A stretch of DNA of 64,000 nucleotides from Bacteroidota bacterium (lineage in GTDB: Bacteria > Bacteroidota > Bacteroidia > Bacteroidales > UBA10428), in NCBI GenBank assembly GCA_016699695.1, contig CP065006.1:3658001-3722000 (forward strand), written 5' to 3'. Under the pieces are notes generated by a model. The model was not told the origin of the DNA. It worked only from the letters and a program-made list of their open reading frames with translations, and did not search any database. The position numbers and the translations under genes are program-made. Positions within the stretch are counted from its first letter, which is position 1; each line of letters starts with the position of its first letter. Shown here in pieces: positions 1 to 7,488 of the stretch.

Positions 1-283
1 GATGGCCATAGGGCTATTTTCCGGAAGAACGGAGGCACAGGACACCGATGCACGCGATTTGACTTATATGCTCATCAACGAACTAAATAAGAAGTTCTCT
101 GAAAAGCACGGGAGCATCAATTGCCGAAATCTTCTTCAGCTCAACAATACTACCGCCAGTGAATGGGAAAAGGCAGAAAAAGATGGCTCCTTTGAAACCA
201 AATGCCCATTTTTTGTACAGGACGCAGTGGAGATTACCCAAGGCATTCTTGCAAAATATTCGAAAAATGTAATTAACTCCTAA
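1..283 (+). CDS. C_GCAxxG_C_C family protein, C-terminal part
   Basis: The left window edge cuts this gene; only the last 93 or so codons are present. The segment with a GRTEA motif, then a helix, then HGSINCR, and a late CPFFVQDA stretch, matches the C-terminal half of the C_GCAxxG_C_C family. Those are small redox or metal proteins with several conserved cysteines and no firm biochemical role. The GCA motif itself would be upstream of the window. The stop lies 10 bp before the arsenite pump gene on the same strand, so the two probably form one transcript, and the family often sits with arsenic or redox genes. The first ATG seen (position 2) is most likely internal. Confidence 0.7.
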   Translation, partial: MAIGLFSGRTEAQDTDARDLTYMLINELNKKFSEKHGSINCRNLLQLNNTTASEWEKAEKDGSFETKCPFFVQDAVEITQGILAKYSKNVINS

Positions 284-293
284 ATCTTTAAAA

Positions 294-1334
294 ATGAAGG
301 CACGTTTAAAAATTCTCGACCGCTACCTCACTTTGTGGATTTTTCTGGCCATGCTGGCTGGTGTTTTTATGGGCTGGATAAGTCCGGGAATAGTTAATTT
401 CTGGGATAGTCTTTCGTCGGGAACCACCAATATACCCATTGCCATTGGATTGATTGTAATGATGTATCCTCCATTGGCAAAAGTGAAATACGAAGAGTTG
501 GGCGATGTATTTAAAAACACAAAAATTCTTGGACTTTCGTTGATACAGAACTGGATTATTGGTCCCATTTTGATGTTTATACTGGCCATTGTATTTCTGC
601 AATTCAACATCGATTATATGTATGGGGTAATTCTCATTGGCCTTGCACGCTGCATTGCTATGGTTATCGTTTGGAACGATCTGGCCAAAGGCGATACGCA
701 ATACGCTGCGGGTTTGGTTGCTTTTAATTCCATTTTTCAGGTCTTACTTTTTTCGTTTTATGCCTACTTTTTTATTGCAGTGCTACCCGGCTGGTTTGGA
801 TTGCCTGTAAACGATTCGGTTGGTCAGATTACCATTGGCGAAATCGCCAAGAGCGTGTTCATATACCTGGGCATTCCTTTTATTGCAGGTTTTCTTACAC
901 GATTTTTTCTCATTCGACTTAAGAACAAAGACTGGTATCATAGAAAGTTTATTCCTAAAATAAGTCCGCTTACGCTTGTTGCACTGTTATTTACCATTGT
1001 GGTGATGTTCTCGCTTAAGGGCGAATACATTGTGCGTCTTCCTTTGGATGTGGTGCGAATTGCCATTCCGCTGGTCATTTATTTTGTGCTGATGTTTCTT
1101 TCATCGTTTTATTTGAGTAAGAAACTCGGTGCCAATTACGAGCAAACAGCCACCTTGTCTTTTACTGCTGCCAGCAACAATTTTGAGCTAGCTATTGCAG
1201 TGGCCATTGCGGTGTTTGGCATTAATTCAGGCGAGGCCTTTGCAGCAGTAATTGGTCCACTGGTGGAAGTGCCGGTGATGATTGCCTTGGTGAATGTATC
1301 GTTGCGTCTTAAGCGGGTGTTTAACCCAAAATAA
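294..1334 (+). CDS. acr3: Arsenite efflux transporter, Acr3 family
   Basis: 346 residues, the usual Acr3 length, with about ten hydrophobic membrane segments. The LARCIAMV motif in the fourth segment (Cys near residue 125) is the conserved cysteine region needed for arsenite transport in this family, and VWNDLAKGD follows it as in known Acr3 proteins. It would export As(III) across the inner membrane using the proton gradient. It follows the C_GCAxxG_C_C gene by 10 bp and faces the rest of the arsenic cluster convergently. No arsR-type dyad was found upstream because the promoter is outside the window. Confidence 0.93.
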   Translation: MKARLKILDRYLTLWIFLAMLAGVFMGWISPGIVNFWDSLSSGTTNIPIAIGLIVMMYPPLAKVKYEELGDVFKNTKILGLSLIQNWIIGPILMFILAIVFLQFNIDYMYGVILIGLARCIAMVIVWNDLAKGDTQYAAGLVAFNSIFQVLLFSFYAYFFIAVLPGWFGLPVNDSVGQITIGEIAKSVFIYLGIPFIAGFLTRFFLIRLKNKDWYHRKFIPKISPLTLVALLFTIVVMFSLKGEYIVRLPLDVVRIAIPLVIYFVLMFLSSFYLSKKLGANYEQTATLSFTAASNNFELAIAVAIAVFGINSGEAFAAVIGPLVEVPVMIALVNVSLRLKRVFNPK

Positions 1335-1343
1335 TCTACTTAA

Positions 1344-1358
1344 GGCGAAGGATTCGCC
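1344..1358 (+). terminator. Hairpin after acr3
   Basis: GGCGAA-GGA-TTCGCC is a perfect 6-bp stem with a 3-base loop ten bases after the acr3 stop, followed by a weak T-rich tract. It could end the acr3 transcript; this is inference from position and shape. Confidence 0.45.
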
Positions 1359-1392
1359 GAATTGTCTTTACGAGTTGGTTTAATTACCATTT

Positions 1393-1437
1393 AGCGTTTG
1401 TAATCAATTCCGTTTTAAAGAATTTATTACAAACGCT
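1393..1437. terminator. Long inverted repeat between convergent genes
   Basis: AGCGTTTGTAAT (1393-1404) is repeated as its exact reverse complement ATTACAAACGCT (1426-1437), with a 21-bp loop. It lies between the convergent acr3 and DGC-domain genes, the expected place for a bidirectional terminator. There is no long T-run, so the function is not certain. Confidence 0.4.
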
Positions 1438-1555
1438 TAATCTATTTTGAATTTCCAATTACGCAATTTGATTTAAAGGAATTGAATAGTCATCCTTTTG
1501 AAAGAATATCAGCGCAGAAAATAATGATTTAAAGGCCTACAAACATTACTTTGAA

Positions 1556-1933
1556 TTAGAAATCAACCGCAGTTTTTTCATAAACAGCCTCTATTACCTT
1601 GCTGGTAACAGGGGTCTGACCTTTCACATATCCCAGATCAGTCATACGAAGGTATTTGTAATTGTCTATTCCGGCCTTGTCGAGTATTTTCTTACCGCAG
1701 TCAACAGCACAACCATCAATAAGCAACAGGTTTGCTTCTTTAAACATTTCAATGGTGGGTTTTACATCGGCAGCAACTGCAGCCAGGCAATTCATTTTGC
1801 GAATTTTGTTATCGCGCAATTTACGGGCAACCAAATCAGATAGTTGGCCTAAATCGCATGCTCCCGAACAGGCTATTACGACATATTCACCATTGCCACA
1901 ATGGCAAGTCTTTTGATTTTCTTTTGTTTCCAT
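1556..1933 (-). CDS. Putative zinc-binding protein with DGC domain
   Basis: 125 residues, cysteine rich: CHCGN near the start, then IACSGACDLGQ, NCLAA and an IDGCAVDCGK motif. The DGC stretch plus spaced cysteines identify the DGC-domain family (putative zinc-binding proteins), of unknown biochemical role, commonly next to arsenic and redox genes. It is the last gene of the minus-strand arsenic run, 19 bp after the permease gene, so it is probably cotranscribed with it. A metal-sequestering or metallochaperone role is a guess from context only. Confidence 0.75.
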   Translation of the reverse strand: METKENQKTCHCGNGEYVVIACSGACDLGQLSDLVARKLRDNKIRKMNCLAAVAADVKPTIEMFKEANLLLIDGCAVDCGKKILDKAGIDNYKYLRMTDLGYVKGQTPVTSKVIEAVYEKTAVDF

Positions 1934-1952
1934 TTTAATAAGTAATTAAAAG

Positions 1953-2972
1953 TTAAAATATAAAGTTGAACAAATAACCTACCATCATTATTCCTGCACC
2001 AACAATCGCAATGAAAGTGAATATTAACGGGAGTTTTAACACTTTGCGAAGGATAACCATTTCAGGCAATGAGAGTCCAATTACCGACATCATAAATGCC
2101 AGTGCGGTTCCGAGTGAAGCGCCTTTTTCAATAAACACCGCAACAATGGGTACAATACCGGCAGCATTGGAATACAAGGGAATGCCAATAACAATGGAAA
2201 GTGGAATAGAATACCAAGCCGATTTTCCCATTAACGATGCCATAAAATCTTCGGGAACATAGCCGTGGGCACCAGCACCTACAAGTATTCCCAATGCTAC
2301 ATAAATCCAAACTTTACCAACAATTTCTCTCACAGCATCATAGCCGAGTTTAACTCGATTATTAAAACTAAGTTTTTCTTCTTCGGACACACTCTCGCCC
2401 ATCTGGGTTTGATATACCCATGGTTCAACCCATTTTTCAAGTTTAAGTAAGCCAATTACCCAACCCGCCAGAATAGCAATGGCTAAGCCGGTTCCTACAT
2501 AAATAGCGGCAACCTGCCAACCAAACATACCATATAAAAGAATGATGGCAACTTCGTTAATCATGGGTGCAGCTATCAGGAAAGAAAAAGTTACTCCCAA
2601 TGGAACGCCCGATTCAATAAAACCTAAAAACAATGGAATGGCTGAACATGAACAAAAGGGAGTTACAATTCCCAGCATGGCAGCCATTACATTACCTGTA
2701 AATGTTTTTTTACCCTCCAGTGCTTTTCGGGTGCGTTCGGGAGTAAAATAGGTGCGAATAATTCCTACAAAAAAGATAATAAGTGTGATCAAAAGCATCA
2801 CTTTTGGGAATTCAAAAACGAAGAAACGCAAGGCTTCAGTAAGGTGTTTCCCTTTTTCCAGGCCTAACGCCGTATCAATAATCCGATCGGTAAGTGGTTG
2901 CAAATAGTGATAAATTAAATACCAAACCGGTAATAGTAGTAAAGGGATTACAATTTTTTTATTCCATTTCAT
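1953..2972 (-). CDS. arsP: Permease, ArsP/UPF0718 family
   Basis: About 339 residues with eight or so hydrophobic segments. The motif TPFCSCSAIPLF around residue 110 and the later IPLYSNAAGIVP are hallmarks of the ArsP_1 permease family, whose characterised members export trivalent organoarsenicals. An upstream ATG at 2990 exists, but it overlaps the 20-bp dyad at 2989-3008, so I prefer the start at 2972. The gene heads a short run with the DGC protein and lies 34 bp downstream of arsG. The shared dyad suggests control by the ArsR encoded at 4716-5027. Confidence 0.85.
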   Translation of the reverse strand: MKWNKKIVIPLLLLPVWYLIYHYLQPLTDRIIDTALGLEKGKHLTEALRFFVFEFPKVMLLITLIIFFVGIIRTYFTPERTRKALEGKKTFTGNVMAAMLGIVTPFCSCSAIPLFLGFIESGVPLGVTFSFLIAAPMINEVAIILLYGMFGWQVAAIYVGTGLAIAILAGWVIGLLKLEKWVEPWVYQTQMGESVSEEEKLSFNNRVKLGYDAVREIVGKVWIYVALGILVGAGAHGYVPEDFMASLMGKSAWYSIPLSIVIGIPLYSNAAGIVPIVAVFIEKGASLGTALAFMMSVIGLSLPEMVILRKVLKLPLIFTFIAIVGAGIMMVGYLFNFIF

Positions 2973-2988
2973 AATAAATAAGATTTTC

Positions 2989-3008
2989 ATTTCGTCTAAA
3001 CCCGAAAC
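2989..3008. promoter_or_regulatory. Candidate ArsR operator 1
   Basis: ATTTCGTCTAAACCCGAAAC: inverted ATTTCG / CGAAA(C) half sites separated by eight bases, just upstream of the preferred permease start. The same element occurs at 5036-5055 upstream of arsR, with identical first ten bases. Binding by ArsR is inferred from sharing and position. Confidence 0.6.
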
Positions 3009-3024
3009 GTTTTATTAAATTTTT

Positions 3025-3726
3025 TTAAAAGTAAACTCTGATGATATAATAAATACCTACTAAAACGAATAACACCGCTATCATACGACGGAACCATTTT
3101 TCGAATGTTTTTACCTTATGGTAAACATGACCAATGCCCGATACTGTATAAGCAAGCACCCAGGCAAAAATGATTACCGGAATACCTGTTGCTATCGCAA
3201 AAATCACTGGAAGGTACAAACCCGAAGCACTGGCAACTGTCATCGGAACAAGCATACCGAAGTATAAGACACCACTATACGGGCAAAACGCCAGTGCAAA
3301 AACAATTCCCAATAAAATAGCATCGATATAGTTCCATGAGCTTTTATTTTCCATGCGTGAGGTTAATTTACCCATACTGGGGAAATTGATTTTGATAATA
3401 CCCAACATGAAAATGCCAATGATGATGAGCAGAGGCCCAAGGAATTTTTCGCCATATCGCTGAAAGAAACCGGAGAACTGGAACTGGTCGGCTCCCAGAT
3501 AAATGATTAGGGGTATAATAGTATAGGTAATTGCCCTGCCTAATGTATAAAGTAGACCATTTATAAAAACCCTGTGACGGTTTTCAATATCCTTGCTGAT
3601 AAAACCAATCGCAGTGATATTCGTAGCCAGCGGACATGGGCTGATAGCTGTCATTAAACCCAGTACCAGGGCTGAAAGCCAGGGAGTGTTGCTGCTTTCA
3701 AGAATAGATGGGAAAAAGTCGTTCAT
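3025..3726 (-). CDS. arsG: ArsG-like permease (CcdA/DsbD-type membrane protein)
   Basis: 233 residues, six or more membrane segments. SPCPLATN near residue 30 and FCPYSGVLYFG near residue 145 are the paired cysteine motifs of the CcdA/DsbD-like fold. The combination with a small thioredoxin and a CXXC periplasmic protein next door is the ArsE-ArsF-ArsG arrangement linked to aromatic arsenical reduction and efflux. It would span the inner membrane and either pass reducing power outward or export the arsenical. Order on the minus strand is ArsR, ArsE, ArsF, ArsG, permease, DGC. Confidence 0.8.
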   Translation of the reverse strand: MNDFFPSILESSNTPWLSALVLGLMTAISPCPLATNITAIGFISKDIENRHRVFINGLLYTLGRAITYTIIPLIIYLGADQFQFSGFFQRYGEKFLGPLLIIIGIFMLGIIKINFPSMGKLTSRMENKSSWNYIDAILLGIVFALAFCPYSGVLYFGMLVPMTVASASGLYLPVIFAIATGIPVIIFAWVLAYTVSGIGHVYHKVKTFEKWFRRMIAVLFVLVGIYYIIRVYF

Positions 3727-3738
3727 TATTAGAATTTA

Positions 3739-3932
3739 TTGTGCTAATGTGATAATATGCTAATAGGTTAATGAGTGAAATAGTCGAAGTATTTTCGTTT
3801 TAATTATTTAAGGTGCTAATGATGCCAAATTATATGCTTTGAAAAAGTCTTTAATAACTTTTAATACCATATCCTTACAAATCAGGTTCTCATTCTATTA
3901 TCATTATCACATTATCACATTATCACATTATA
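3739..3932. repeat. AT-rich intergenic inverted repeat
   Basis: The gap between arsG and arsF holds GTGCTAATGTGATAATATGC on its left and, on its right (3895-3932), four runs of ATTATCAC-type repeats that are roughly the reverse complement of the left arm. Related TGTGCTAAT/ATTAGCACA sequence occurs at 20904-20967 and 21370-21468, so this is a dispersed element rather than random AT richness. No gene is seen here. Confidence 0.5.
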
Positions 3933-3935
3933 AAA

Positions 3936-4343
3936 TTATTGCATTAAGGGGTCAACTTTTTCCTTAATAATTGCCTTGAATTTCTCTGGATTTGAACGGG
4001 CATAAAGGAATCCTTCGTTGGTAATATCGATTTTGGTATTACCTTTTACAATTAACAATGTCTGTCCTGAAACTTTCAGTTTATCTGCAAGGGTTTTACT
4101 TGATGCATCATCAAGGTTTACTACCTGAAAGCTTACTTTTCCGCCGTAAAGGCTTTCGATATCGGCTTTGGCTTCTGCTTCAACTGTTTTGCAGGTAACA
4201 CATCTTGAAGTAAAATGGAAATAATAGGCTTCGACTTTATCAGAAGTATTGGTTTTGGTTTCGTTTTTAGTTGTTTGTGCGTTGCAAGACCAACTGCCAA
4301 TTATCAATGCGAGGGCAAAACTAATTTTTATTAATTGTTTCAT
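3936..4343 (-). CDS. arsF: ArsF-like lipoprotein with CXXC motif
   Basis: 135 residues. The N-terminus is a signal sequence ending in GSWSC, a lipobox-like site at about residue 20, so it is probably an exported lipoprotein. The body reads as a thioredoxin-like fold with RCVTCKT near residue 48, i.e. a CXXC active site. Proteins of this type next to ArsG are annotated as the ArsF subunit of the ArsEFG aromatic arsenical reduction and efflux set. Paired with ArsE and ArsG it would sit on the periplasmic side of a thiol relay; that mechanism is inference. Confidence 0.75.
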   Translation of the reverse strand: MKQLIKISFALALIIGSWSCNAQTTKNETKTNTSDKVEAYYFHFTSRCVTCKTVEAEAKADIESLYGGKVSFQVVNLDDASSKTLADKLKVSGQTLLIVKGNTKIDITNEGFLYARSNPEKFKAIIKEKVDPLMQ

Positions 4344-4390
4344 AATATTTTATTGATTAGTTATTTAGAAAATATTGAAGACTATTTTAA

Positions 4391-4436
4391 ATTTTCAAAT
4401 TGTCACATTTTCAAATTGTCACATTTTCAAATTGAT
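4391..4436. repeat. Short tandem repeat between arsF and arsE
   Basis: Three copies of a 16-bp unit reading TCACATTTTCAAATTG run into the 3' end of arsE. A related TTTTCAAATTTTCAAATTG tract lies on the other side of arsE (about 4672-4712). These simple AT repeats flank single genes within the cluster; no function can be assigned. Confidence 0.55.
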
Positions 4437-4666
4437 TTCATTAGTACCTGTTTTATTTCCTCAGTCGAAGGGACACGGCCTTTTATCTCTACTTTTTCGT
4501 TTACTACCAGAGCCGGAGTGCTCATAATATTGTACTTCATAATGTCTACAATGTCTTCTACCTTGGTAATCGTAGCATTTATACCATTCGCTTCTACCAC
4601 CTCACGGGTCAACTTTTCAAGTGTTTTGCACTTAGGGCAACCAGTACCCAGAATTTTAATATTCAT
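4427..4666 (-). CDS. arsE: ArsE-like small thioredoxin (glutaredoxin-like family)
   Basis: 79 residues starting MNIKILGTGCPKC, with the CXXC active site at residues 10-13 and a cis-Pro loop MSTPALVV near residue 50. This is the short thioredoxin/glutaredoxin-like family. A longer open frame to 4738 would overlap arsR and read through an AT-repeat tract, so I start at 4666. It sits directly after arsR and before arsF, matching the ArsE position in ArsEFG clusters. A cytoplasmic thiol donor role is inferred. Confidence 0.8.
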   Translation of the reverse strand: MNIKILGTGCPKCKTLEKLTREVVEANGINATITKVEDIVDIMKYNIMSTPALVVNEKVEIKGRVPSTEEIKQVLMKSI

Positions 4667-4715
4667 TCTATTTTCAATTTTCAAATTTTCAAATTGATTC
4701 ATTTTCAAATAGTTT

Positions 4716-5027
4716 CTAAGATTTAAAAAACTCACCAAATATTCTTCTAGCTTCTTCCCAATTCTCGCGGTTGATACAGTATTTAATGTAGGGAGGGTTT
4801 ATTTCACCCTGAATAAGCCCGGCTTTTTTTAATTCTTTTAAATGTTCAGAGAGTGTCGAACGTGCAATGGGCAATTCTTCGGCCATATCGCCACTATAGC
4901 AACATTTATTGGTGTTTTTTGCGAGGTAATCGAGTATAAAAACCCGCACAGGGTGCGACAAGGCTTTTGCATACCGGGACACTTTCTCCTGCTGGTCGGT
5001 GTAATACTTTTCTTTTATAATTTCCAT
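4716..5027 (-). CDS. arsR: ArsR-family metalloregulator
   Basis: 103 residues with a winged helix: LSHPVRVFILDYL, then the recognition helix region ARSTLSEHLKELKKAGL, then a wing. Two adjacent cysteines at residues 42-43 (KCCYSGD) are a plausible metal or arsenic sensing site; their place before the recognition helix differs from the classical ELCVCDL motif. It is the first gene of the minus-strand arsenic operon and has the dyad 5036-5055 immediately upstream of its start, which suggests autoregulation and derepression by arsenicals. Confidence 0.9.
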   Translation of the reverse strand: MEIIKEKYYTDQQEKVSRYAKALSHPVRVFILDYLAKNTNKCCYSGDMAEELPIARSTLSEHLKELKKAGLIQGEINPPYIKYCINRENWEEARRIFGEFFKS

Positions 5028-5035
5028 TGTTTAGT

Positions 5036-5055
5036 ATTTCGTCTAAATACGAAAT
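5036..5055. promoter_or_regulatory. Candidate ArsR operator 2
   Basis: ATTTCGTCTAAATACGAAAT is a perfect ATTTCG/CGAAAT dyad with an eight-base centre, starting 9 bp upstream of arsR. It is the sister of the element at 2989-3008. Confidence 0.65.
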
Positions 5056-5260
5056 AAAAGTATAAATTTTTTTTAAACTACGTTACAGAATGGATGACTT
5101 ATTTTGATTTTTTTAGAATTTTTAATTGAATAGGAGATGAGTGTACAATAATTGATCTGCAATTATACTAATAGAATTATAATTATACTCAAGCGGATTT
5201 AATGTTATCTTCGGATTTCCTAACTACAATCGAGGAATTCAAACTAATTCTTTTATCACA

Positions 5261-5839
5261 ATGTCGAATTATTTTTCTTTGAATCAATATATTAACAAGT
5301 TTATCCATTTGTCTGAAGAGGAATTTGGTGCACTTGAAAGTATTTTGACTTCAAGAAAAATTTGTAAGAAAGAGCATTTTATCGAAATCAATAAGGTGTG
5401 CACGAAGGTTATTTTTATCGACAAGGGCTATTTTCGTTTTTACCATTTCGATACAAACGGCAACGAAATTACCAGTGATTTTTATTTTGCCCCTACGTTT
5501 ATTACCTCCTACACAAGTTTTATTACCGCAAGCCCTTCTTTTGTAAATGTGCAGGCAATGGAAGATATGGAGGTGCTTGAGTTTTCGAAAAACGACCTGC
5601 TGGACCTCTATAACCGATATCCAAAAATTGAACGCCTGGGGAGATTAATAGCCGAATCCATTGCCATAAATTCCGAAGAACACTTGTTTTTGCTATTGAA
5701 TCAAACAGCAGAAACGCGGTACAAACGACTCCTGGAAAGATACCCGCAATATGTCAATACTATCCCCTTGCAATACATTGCCTCCTACCTGGGTATTACA
5801 AAAGAAACCTTAAGCCGGATGCGAAAAAGTCTCAGCTGA
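5261..5839 (+). CDS. Crp/Fnr-family transcription regulator
   Basis: 192 residues. The first 120 form a cyclic-nucleotide-binding-like beta roll (KVIFIDKGYFRFYHFDTNGNE) and the C-terminus is an HTH (IASYLGITKETLSRMRK). No Fnr-type cysteine cluster is present and the helix-turn-helix is short, the form common in Bacteroidota. The gene is divergent from arsR, with a 233-bp gap holding the arsR dyad and otherwise only AT-rich DNA. Its target is not evident. Confidence 0.85.
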   Translation: MSNYFSLNQYINKFIHLSEEEFGALESILTSRKICKKEHFIEINKVCTKVIFIDKGYFRFYHFDTNGNEITSDFYFAPTFITSYTSFITASPSFVNVQAMEDMEVLEFSKNDLLDLYNRYPKIERLGRLIAESIAINSEEHLFLLLNQTAETRYKRLLERYPQYVNTIPLQYIASYLGITKETLSRMRKSLS

Positions 5840-5913
5840 TTTTTTTGATAATTGTCAAACGAAATCATTTTCAGATTGAGGTACTTTGCCTGAAAGTACT
5901 AATGTAAAACTCA

Positions 5914-6633
5914 ATGAAAATGATTGCCTTGCACTTCTGGATATTCATCTGCGTATGTTGCTTTAATTCATGCGAAAAGGAAGAATTAATCTATATAAAT
6001 GGGGATATTGAACTAAAAATTGAAACCGGTGAATATTGGTTGCACGACTTCCCTTTGTTTTTTGGATTTAATAAAAAAAATGCTCCGCAGTTTGCCATTT
6101 GGATTGAAGATACAAGGGGAAACTACCTGTCGACCGTTTTTGTTACCTATAAAACTGCTACCGAAGGATGGCAGGCAAACAAAGGCAACCGGCGAAAAGA
6201 ATCCCTTCCGCACTGGTCCTATCAGCGAGGTGTGATTTATGAAGATGGCCTTTTATTGCCGACAAAAGATCAACCACTTACCGATGGAATAACCGGAGCA
6301 ACACCTAAAGAAGACAAAACGATTCTTGTGAGGCCAATCAGCCTTCAAAAGCCGTTTGTAATAAAAGCTGAATTCAATCACTCGGTCGATTTTAACGATT
6401 TCTTTCCTGAAAATGCACTCGAAGGAGCAGATAATTATTCGGGCGGAAAAGAAGGAAGCGGACAGCCGGCTATTGTTTATGCCACTACTATCTATCCCGA
6501 AACCAGCAAATCGGAGCTGGAAATGATTGGTTATAGCAGTCCCGATGGAAGCAGTGGGACTCTGGAAACCAATTTTGAAGTATTGACCAGTGCCACATCC
6601 ATTGTAAGTAGTATTAAAGTAACATTGAAGTAA
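5914..6633 (+). CDS. Predicted lipoprotein, unknown family
   Basis: 239 residues with a short signal sequence and a lipobox-like CCFNSC near residue 20, so probably an envelope lipoprotein. The body includes FAIWIEDTRGNYLSTVFV, a beta-rich segment of the kind seen in small periplasmic beta-sandwich proteins, and a GADNYSGGKEGSGQP loop. I do not recognise a defined family with confidence; a DUF2271-like relation is possible. It is followed 6 bp later by a predicted beta-barrel gene, so the pair is likely one operon, 74 bp after the Crp/Fnr gene. Confidence 0.6.
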   Translation: MKMIALHFWIFICVCCFNSCEKEELIYINGDIELKIETGEYWLHDFPLFFGFNKKNAPQFAIWIEDTRGNYLSTVFVTYKTATEGWQANKGNRRKESLPHWSYQRGVIYEDGLLLPTKDQPLTDGITGATPKEDKTILVRPISLQKPFVIKAEFNHSVDFNDFFPENALEGADNYSGGKEGSGQPAIVYATTIYPETSKSELEMIGYSSPDGSSGTLETNFEVLTSATSIVSSIKVTLK

Positions 6634-6639
6634 AGACTT

Positions 6640-7158
6640 ATGAGGAAATCAATTTTAAGTTTGGCGATTTTGCTATTGGTTAATTGCAGTTTAAAGGCAC
6701 AAAACAAAAATCAACTCTCTTTGCTATCTTCTGTAAACCAGTTCGAACTGGCCTATCAGCATTCTTTAATTTCTCCTTCTCTCTGGGGTGAGGCGTATGT
6801 TGGGCTTGGTAACAGAGATGTCAACTCCCGTTTCGATGATTTCTTATCAGGACTAAGAATTGGCTACAATGCATTTTCAAACGAGAAAAACCTGATAAGC
6901 TTCAATATAGGCCTTGGTTTTTACATACCCAACAATGACTATTACAAAGCTCTCACTACAGTTTATAGTTTTGGCCTGAGATATAACCGGTTTTTAGGAA
7001 AAGCGAACAAACATTGTCTGTTTGTATGTAGCGCTTATCAATATGGCAAGCAAGACTATAAGCAGCAATACTCATCCGAAACCCTCACGCTTATTACCAT
7101 CGATTATTTTGAAATAGCTCCACTTTATTTTTCTTTGGGTTACAGATATAGTTTCTAA
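6640..7158 (+). CDS. Small outer-membrane beta-barrel-like protein
   Basis: 172 residues with an N-terminal signal peptide cut around CSLKAQ. The rest alternates hydrophobic and polar residues and ends in GYRYSF, a terminal aromatic typical of outer-membrane barrels. It follows the lipoprotein gene by 6 bp. No specific ligand or family is recognised. Confidence 0.6.
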   Translation: MRKSILSLAILLLVNCSLKAQNKNQLSLLSSVNQFELAYQHSLISPSLWGEAYVGLGNRDVNSRFDDFLSGLRIGYNAFSNEKNLISFNIGLGFYIPNNDYYKALTTVYSFGLRYNRFLGKANKHCLFVCSAYQYGKQDYKQQYSSETLTLITIDYFEIAPLYFSLGYRYSF

Positions 7159-7189
7159 GAGACAAGTCGCAAAAAGGCTTTTAAGTCAA

Positions 7190-7374
7190 TCAGTTTTCGA
7201 TGTTTTTAAAAGGTTTGCTTTCGCCTGTTTTCTGACTTATCTGGTCGGGGATATCGTATTTTGCCTGACGGGTTTTCCACCTTTTGGTGGCAAATTTTTG
7301 CATGTCGGTATTGGTATCTTTTTCGTCGATTATTTCAAGTCCCCGAAAGGTTTCGATAATGTATTCCATGCCTA
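7190..7374 (-). pseudogene. Remnant of a CNNM/CBS protein gene (3' end only)
   Basis: On the minus strand this stretch reads MEYIIETFRGLEIIDEKD, then TDMQKFATKRWKTRQAKYD, then a stop. That is a diverged copy of the last 62 or so residues of the CNNM/CBS protein encoded at 13005-14099 (which reads MEDIIETLLGLEIIDEKD and TDMQKYARERWKTRQAKYD). Nothing upstream continues the gene. It is therefore a decayed duplicate fragment, embedded between the barrel gene and the ankyrin gene. The remaining 7375-7488 holds no feature I can name. Confidence 0.85.
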
Positions 7375-7488
7375 TTCTATATATGGCTTATCGCTTATAG
7401 TAGAGGCCATTTGCTGCACTCTGCATTGAATTGGAGATCAGTTTAATATTTTTAAATTTAAGGTTTTAATTGTTTATTCATCAAGCGT

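Noticed and set aside
3895..3932. Short regularly spaced ATTATCAC repeats as a CRISPR array.
   Set aside because: Unit of 9-10 bp without spacers, no cas genes nearby.
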